Notes under the pieces: model-generated
The model's input: only the letters and a program-made list of their open reading frames with translations
Database searches by the model: none
What the model was told of the DNA's origin: nothing
Position numbers and translations under genes: made by a program
Shown here: positions 5,093 through 7,595 of the stretch, piece after piece
Layout of the letters: each line of letters begins with the position of its first letter
How positions within the stretch are numbered: the stretch's first letter is position 1
Assembly: GCA_009693435.1 (NCBI GenBank)
Contig: SHXF01000151.1
Coordinates: 1 to 7,595 of the forward strand
From: Betaproteobacteria bacterium
GTDB taxonomy: Bacteria > Pseudomonadota > Gammaproteobacteria > Burkholderiales > SG8-39
Reading direction: 5' to 3'
Length of the DNA: 7,595 nucleotides

Positions 5093-5338
5093 ATGAATAA
5101 ACAAAAATCGTTACACACCGCTCTCAAGCACCTCGACCAAGGTGACTGGAACGCCGCGCATAAAATCGTGCAAAGCGACGAGTCGGCAACGGGATGCTGG
5201 GTACACGGCATCGTGCATGTGATGGAGGGTGATCTTGATAATGCGCGCTATTGGTATGGGCGGGCGGCGCGGGTTTTTTCGGCAGATACGGTGCAGGAGA
5301 TTGAGGCGGTGAAGAAATTGATGTTGTCGAATCCGTAG
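5093..5338 (+). CDS. Conserved small hypothetical protein with TPR-like helices (81 aa)
   Basis: The product is an 81-residue cytoplasmic protein without signal peptide or membrane segment. Two helical hairpins are suggested: ALKHLDQGDWNAAHKIVQ (about 10-27) and WVHGIVHVMEGDLDNARYWY (36-55). The alternation of small and aromatic residues and the GD-W/N-AA turn resemble tetratricopeptide repeats. The segment HGIVHVMEGDLDNARYWYGR strongly recalls a conserved family of small uncharacterised bacterial proteins that share an H-x-x-EGD-x-x-NA-x-YWY signature. No biochemical role is known to me. The start at ATG 5093 has only a weak upstream purine stretch. It lies after the REP-like repeat and 24 bases before the GFA-like gene, which could be co-transcribed. 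Confidence 0.75.
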   Translation: MNKQKSLHTALKHLDQGDWNAAHKIVQSDESATGCWVHGIVHVMEGDLDNARYWYGRAARVFSADTVQEIEAVKKLMLSNP

Positions 5339-5362
5339 TTAGCAATTCGGAGGTTGAACGCC

Positions 5363-5713
5363 ATGAAACAGACCTATCAGGGTTCCTGTCACTGCGGCAA
5401 GGTCAAATTCGAGGTCGATGCTGACCTCGACCATGTTCGCGTTTGTGACTGCTCGATATGCCGCAAAAGAGGCGCTCTCATACACCGGGTTACACCGGAT
5501 TGCTTCCGTCTGATTACGCCCCTCGCAGAACTTTCTTTGTACCAGTGGCACACCAAAATCGCGAAAGATTATTTTTGCCCGGGCTGCGGGATACTGCCAT
5601 TCCGGCGTCCGCGCACAACGGAAGACGTCATCGGTATCAATGTGCGCTGCCTGGACGGCGTGGATTTTTCTGCGATTCCCATCAAGCCGATCTATGGCAG
5701 CCGGCTCGATTGA
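5363..5713 (+). CDS. GFA family (CENP-V-like) zinc-binding protein
   Basis: The product has 116 residues and belongs to the glutathione-dependent formaldehyde-activating enzyme/CENP-V fold family. Zinc-binding cysteines are seen in three groups: C9-x-C11 (GSCHCGKVKFEV), C28-x-C30-x2-C33 (CDCSICRKRGAL) and C72-x2-C75 (FCPGCGI). The late GINVRCLDGVDF (91-102) is also typical. Members may bind glutathione adducts or act in detoxification, but most have no proven reaction, so the formaldehyde role should not be assumed. GGAGG at 5349-5353 sits nine bases before ATG 5363 and sets this start over an in-frame TTG at 5354. The gene seems complete, and it is convergent with the CoA-transferase across an inverted repeat. 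I see no direct link to the tartrate-type genes. Confidence 0.88.
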   Translation: MKQTYQGSCHCGKVKFEVDADLDHVRVCDCSICRKRGALIHRVTPDCFRLITPLAELSLYQWHTKIAKDYFCPGCGILPFRRPRTTEDVIGINVRCLDGVDFSAIPIKPIYGSRLD

Positions 5714-5757
5714 TGAACCTGGAAAAAGCTATTAGCCACAAAGGACACGGAGCGCGC

Positions 5758-5829
5758 GTAGGGCGCAATCCTATTGCGCCGCATGGCTACTTTGCAAACC
5801 ACATGCGGCGCAATGGGATTGCGCCCTAC
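5758..5829. repeat. Inverted repeat between convergent genes, 28-base arms
   Basis: Arms 5758-5785 and 5802-5829 are complementary over 28 bases with one mismatch, with a 16-base spacer. Each arm is also a palindrome: GGCGCAAT pairs with ATTGCGCC across three bases (5762-5780 and 5807-5825). The right arm includes the stop codon of the minus-strand CoA-transferase. From memory, GTAGGGCGCAAT-type repeats are found between genes in many proteobacteria. It may serve as a shared terminator for the two convergent genes, although it lacks a clear T-tract except the weak ATTTTTT just right of it. Confidence 0.85.
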
Positions 5830-7058
5830 ACAATTTTTTGGTCGCGCAGCGCTGCAATCTCTTCATCGCTCTTACCCAGCACCCTGCGCAGCACATCGTC
5901 AACATGTTCGCCCACCAGCGGCGGCGGCATGTCGTAAGCAATCGGTGTGCGCGAAAACCGGATCGGGTTCGCCACCAGCGGCACACTGCCGGCAACCGGG
6001 TGTGGCACATCGATCTTCATGCCGCGGTGTTGCACCTGCGGGTCGCGGTATACTTCATCGAGCCGGTTGATCGGGCCACAGGGCACACCTACCGTTTCGA
6101 ACAGCGTAACCCATGCCGCCGTGGTTTTTTGCTTCAGGGCGGCGGCGAGCGCGGCGGTACACGCGTCGCGATTGGCAATGCGCAGGGCGTTGCTGGCATA
6201 ACGCGGGTCGGTTGCCGCTTCAGGCAGGCCGGCAGCGACACACAGACGCTGGAATTGGCCGTCGTTGCCGGTGGCGATGATGATGTCGCCGTCTTGGGTG
6301 CGAAATGTTTGATACGGCATCACGTTCGGATGCGCGTTGCCCATGCGTTTGGGCACCTCGCCTCCGATCAGGTAATTGGCGTTCTGGTTGGCGAGCCACG
6401 CGACTTGGGTATCGAGCAGCGCCATGTCGATGTGCTGGCCGCGCCCGCTCGCGTGGCGCTCGTGCAGCGCCGACACTATGCCGACCGTCGAATACATTCC
6501 GGTCATCAGATCGGCAATGGCGACGCCGACTTTCTGCGGGCCGCCGCCCGGCAGATCATCACGCTCGCCGGTGATGCTCATCACACCACCCATGCCCTGA
6601 ATCATGAAGTCGTAACCGGCGCGATCGCGATAGGGGCCAGTCTGGCCGAAGCCGGTGATCGAACAGTAGACGAGGCGCGGGTTTAACGCCGACAGCGTGT
6701 CGTAATCGAGTCCGTAACGCTTCAAGTCGCCGACCTTGTAATTCTCGATCAGCACATCGGACTTTTGCGCGAGTTCGCGGATGATCTGCTGGCCTTCGGC
6801 TTTGGCGATGTCGAGCGTGAGCGATTGTTTGCCGCGATTGGCGCACATGAAATACGCCGCGTCGTTGGTGTCGCGGCCGTCGCGGTCTTTAACGAACGGT
6901 GGCCCCCACGCGCGGGTGTCGTCGCCCTTGCCGGGGCGCTCGATTTTGATGACTTCCGCACCAAGGTCGGCGAGCAATTGCCCGACCCACGGGCCGGCGA
7001 GGATGCGGCTCATGTCGAGGACGCGGATGCCTGCGAGGGGGCCGGAGCGTTGTGTCAT
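5826..7058 (-). CDS. CaiB/BaiF family (class III) CoA-transferase
   Basis: The product has 410 residues, full length for the family, and is cytoplasmic. The opening GIRVLDMSRILAGPW (10-24) and LGAEVIKIERPGKGDDTR (32-49) form the CoA-binding N-terminal region. RAGYD (146-150) follows. The conserved Asp in VAIADLMTGMYS (D183) fits the nucleophile that forms the aspartyl-CoA anhydride in formyl-CoA transferase, Asp169 there. GQHIDMALLD and NAHPNVMPYQTF are also typical. Such enzymes move CoA from a donor thioester, often succinyl-, formyl- or acetyl-CoA, to a carboxylic acid. The substrate cannot be read from sequence. Bug receptors often sit near these genes in Burkholderiales, consistent with uptake and activation of a carboxylate. 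ATG at 7056-7058 gives the family start but has no clear Shine-Dalgarno sequence. The last codons run into an intergenic repeat that supplies the TAG. Confidence 0.93.
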   Translation of the reverse strand: MTQRSGPLAGIRVLDMSRILAGPWVGQLLADLGAEVIKIERPGKGDDTRAWGPPFVKDRDGRDTNDAAYFMCANRGKQSLTLDIAKAEGQQIIRELAQKSDVLIENYKVGDLKRYGLDYDTLSALNPRLVYCSITGFGQTGPYRDRAGYDFMIQGMGGVMSITGERDDLPGGGPQKVGVAIADLMTGMYSTVGIVSALHERHASGRGQHIDMALLDTQVAWLANQNANYLIGGEVPKRMGNAHPNVMPYQTFRTQDGDIIIATGNDGQFQRLCVAAGLPEAATDPRYASNALRIANRDACTAALAAALKQKTTAAWVTLFETVGVPCGPINRLDEVYRDPQVQHRGMKIDVPHPVAGSVPLVANPIRFSRTPIAYDMPPPLVGEHVDDVLRRVLGKSDEEIAALRDQKIV

Positions 7059-7100
7059 TGGGGAAAGTTACCATTGAAAAAAAGGCAGCTGAAAATCCAA

Positions 7101-7130
7101 ACCCGTCATACTGGCGGACGCCAGTATCCA
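7101..7130. repeat. Short REP-like palindrome
   Basis: ATACTGGCG (7108-7116) and CGCCAGTAT (7119-7127) are perfect 9-base arms around GA. With the flanks CCCGTC and CCAG this resembles the common GTCATnCTGGCG-type REP repeats of proteobacteria. It lies in the leader of the minus-strand CoA-transferase gene, so it may be transcribed with it. Confidence 0.65.
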
Positions 7131-7154
7131 GATCGTTCAAGCATGCGAAGCATC

Positions 7155-7272
7155 TATTGATCTTTCCTAAATACATTACACCGTTCGGGGTGAGCCTGTC
7201 GAAGCCCCGTAGCCCTTCGACAAGCTCAGGGCGAACGGAGTGGGTTTGTCACAAATTATGAAAAGATCAATA
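7155..7272. repeat. Composite element: 11-base inverted repeats enclosing a long hairpin
   Basis: TATTGATCTTT (7155-7165) and AAAGATCAATA (7262-7272) are perfect inverted repeats. Between them, 7181-7204 and 7215-7238 form a 24-base stem with four mismatches and a ten-base loop, with ends CCGTTCG and CGAACGG. From memory, the inner hairpin belongs to a widespread CCGTTCGGGCTGAGC-type intergenic repeat. No coding capacity is seen inside. A further small hairpin, GATCC-TTC-GGATC, lies just outside at 7279-7291. Confidence 0.65.
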
Positions 7273-7302
7273 AATTCAGATCCTTCGGATCAGGTTACGT
7301 AC

Positions 7303-7595
7303 TAGTGTAGTGTCCAAGAAATAACTGGATGATTCATTTCTTTGCTTTCCGTGTGCGCGGCAGAGTGCAACCGGGCCGAATATTCTCCAAGGTTTGCCGG
7401 CAACGCGAGAGCTTTGCGAGGATCGATTCTACCGTGGCGGTCCAGGCGAAGGGCTTGGGGTTCTCGTTCCAGGCGAGCAAGAATTCCTCGATGGCCTTGT
7501 GCAAATCTGCACCGCTGACGAATGAGCCACGGCGGATTCTTTTGCTGGTCAGTTCGCCAAACCAGCGCTCGACCAAGTTCAACCAACTGGAACTG
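7303..7595 (-). mobile_element. IS630-family insertion sequence, 3' end only
   Basis: The right part of the window holds the transposase C terminus and, about 15-30 bases beyond its stop, a likely terminal sequence TAGTGTAGTGTCC (7303-7315). IS630 elements insert at TA, so the TA at 7303-7304 is a candidate target duplication. The exact boundary is not fixed, because the other end lies beyond the window. Confidence 0.65.
7334..7595 (-). CDS. IS630-family transposase, partial (C-terminal 86 residues)
   Basis: The reading frame enters from beyond the right edge and stops at TGA (complement of 7334-7336). The visible part begins SSSWLNLVERWFGEL, the block around the last acidic residue (Glu) of the DDE catalytic triad in IS630/Tc1-mariner transposases. 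It continues with KAIEEFLLAWNENPKPFAW and ends in a basic tail that includes AKLSRCRQTLENI. The enzyme cuts and joins the element's ends at TA sites. The N-terminal helix-turn-helix and the first two Asp residues lie outside the window, so whether the copy is intact cannot be judged. No stop or frameshift is seen in the visible part. Confidence 0.85.
   Translation of the reverse strand, partial: SSSWLNLVERWFGELTSKRIRRGSFVSGADLHKAIEEFLLAWNENPKPFAWTATVESILAKLSRCRQTLENIRPGCTLPRTRKAKK

Noticed and set aside
5838..6686. Plus-strand open frame of 282 residues inside the CoA-transferase gene
   Set aside because: It lies wholly opposite a full-length CaiB/BaiF protein with its catalytic Asp. The translated sequence has no family pattern and looks like an antisense artefact.

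Overview
The window looks like GC-rich proteobacterial chromosomal DNA, most likely betaproteobacterial and Burkholderiales-like. The main reason is two tandem Bug/TctC-type extracytoplasmic solute receptors, a family strongly expanded in that group, next to a CaiB/BaiF CoA-transferase and an enolase-superfamily acid-sugar dehydratase. This taxonomic call is inferred from gene content only.

Layout. Bases 1-320 are a visibly AT-richer gene-free stretch with a perfect DnaA box, two near-consensus DnaA boxes, overlapping hairpins and an AT-rich tract. Two overlapping small ORFs follow. The first (321-530) is doubtful. The second (523-675) encodes a 50-residue arginine-rich peptide and has a very strong Shine-Dalgarno sequence. 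A plus-strand catabolic or transport cluster then runs from 683 to 4946: an NMT1/SsuA-type substrate-binding protein without a visible signal peptide, a Bug receptor broken by a one-base frameshift at its signal-peptide junction, a second intact Bug receptor, and a dehydratase that closely resembles D-tartrate dehydratase (TarD), with every catalytic position I can recall present. Two smaller plus-strand genes follow: an 81-residue TPR-like conserved protein and a GFA/CENP-V-like zinc protein. A convergent minus-strand class III CoA-transferase (5826-7058) comes next. The right edge cuts into an IS630-family transposase on the minus strand.

Functional reading (inference). Periplasmic Bug receptors would capture a small carboxylate such as a hydroxy-diacid, the TarD-like enzyme would dehydrate a hydroxy-acid to a 2-keto acid, and the CoA-transferase would activate an acid as its CoA thioester. 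No TctA/TctB membrane partners, no ABC permease or ATPase and no regulator lie in the window, so transport would need components encoded elsewhere.

The most distinctive feature is the dense set of intergenic repeats. Arrays of GTGAA-containing 6-8-base units lie on both sides of the second Bug gene. Three further unrelated long inverted-repeat types and one short REP-like palindrome sit in the intergenic gaps between about 4960 and 7300. One of these supplies the stop codon of the CoA-transferase. I saw no CRISPR array, tRNA or rRNA, and no convincing new defence or mobile system.
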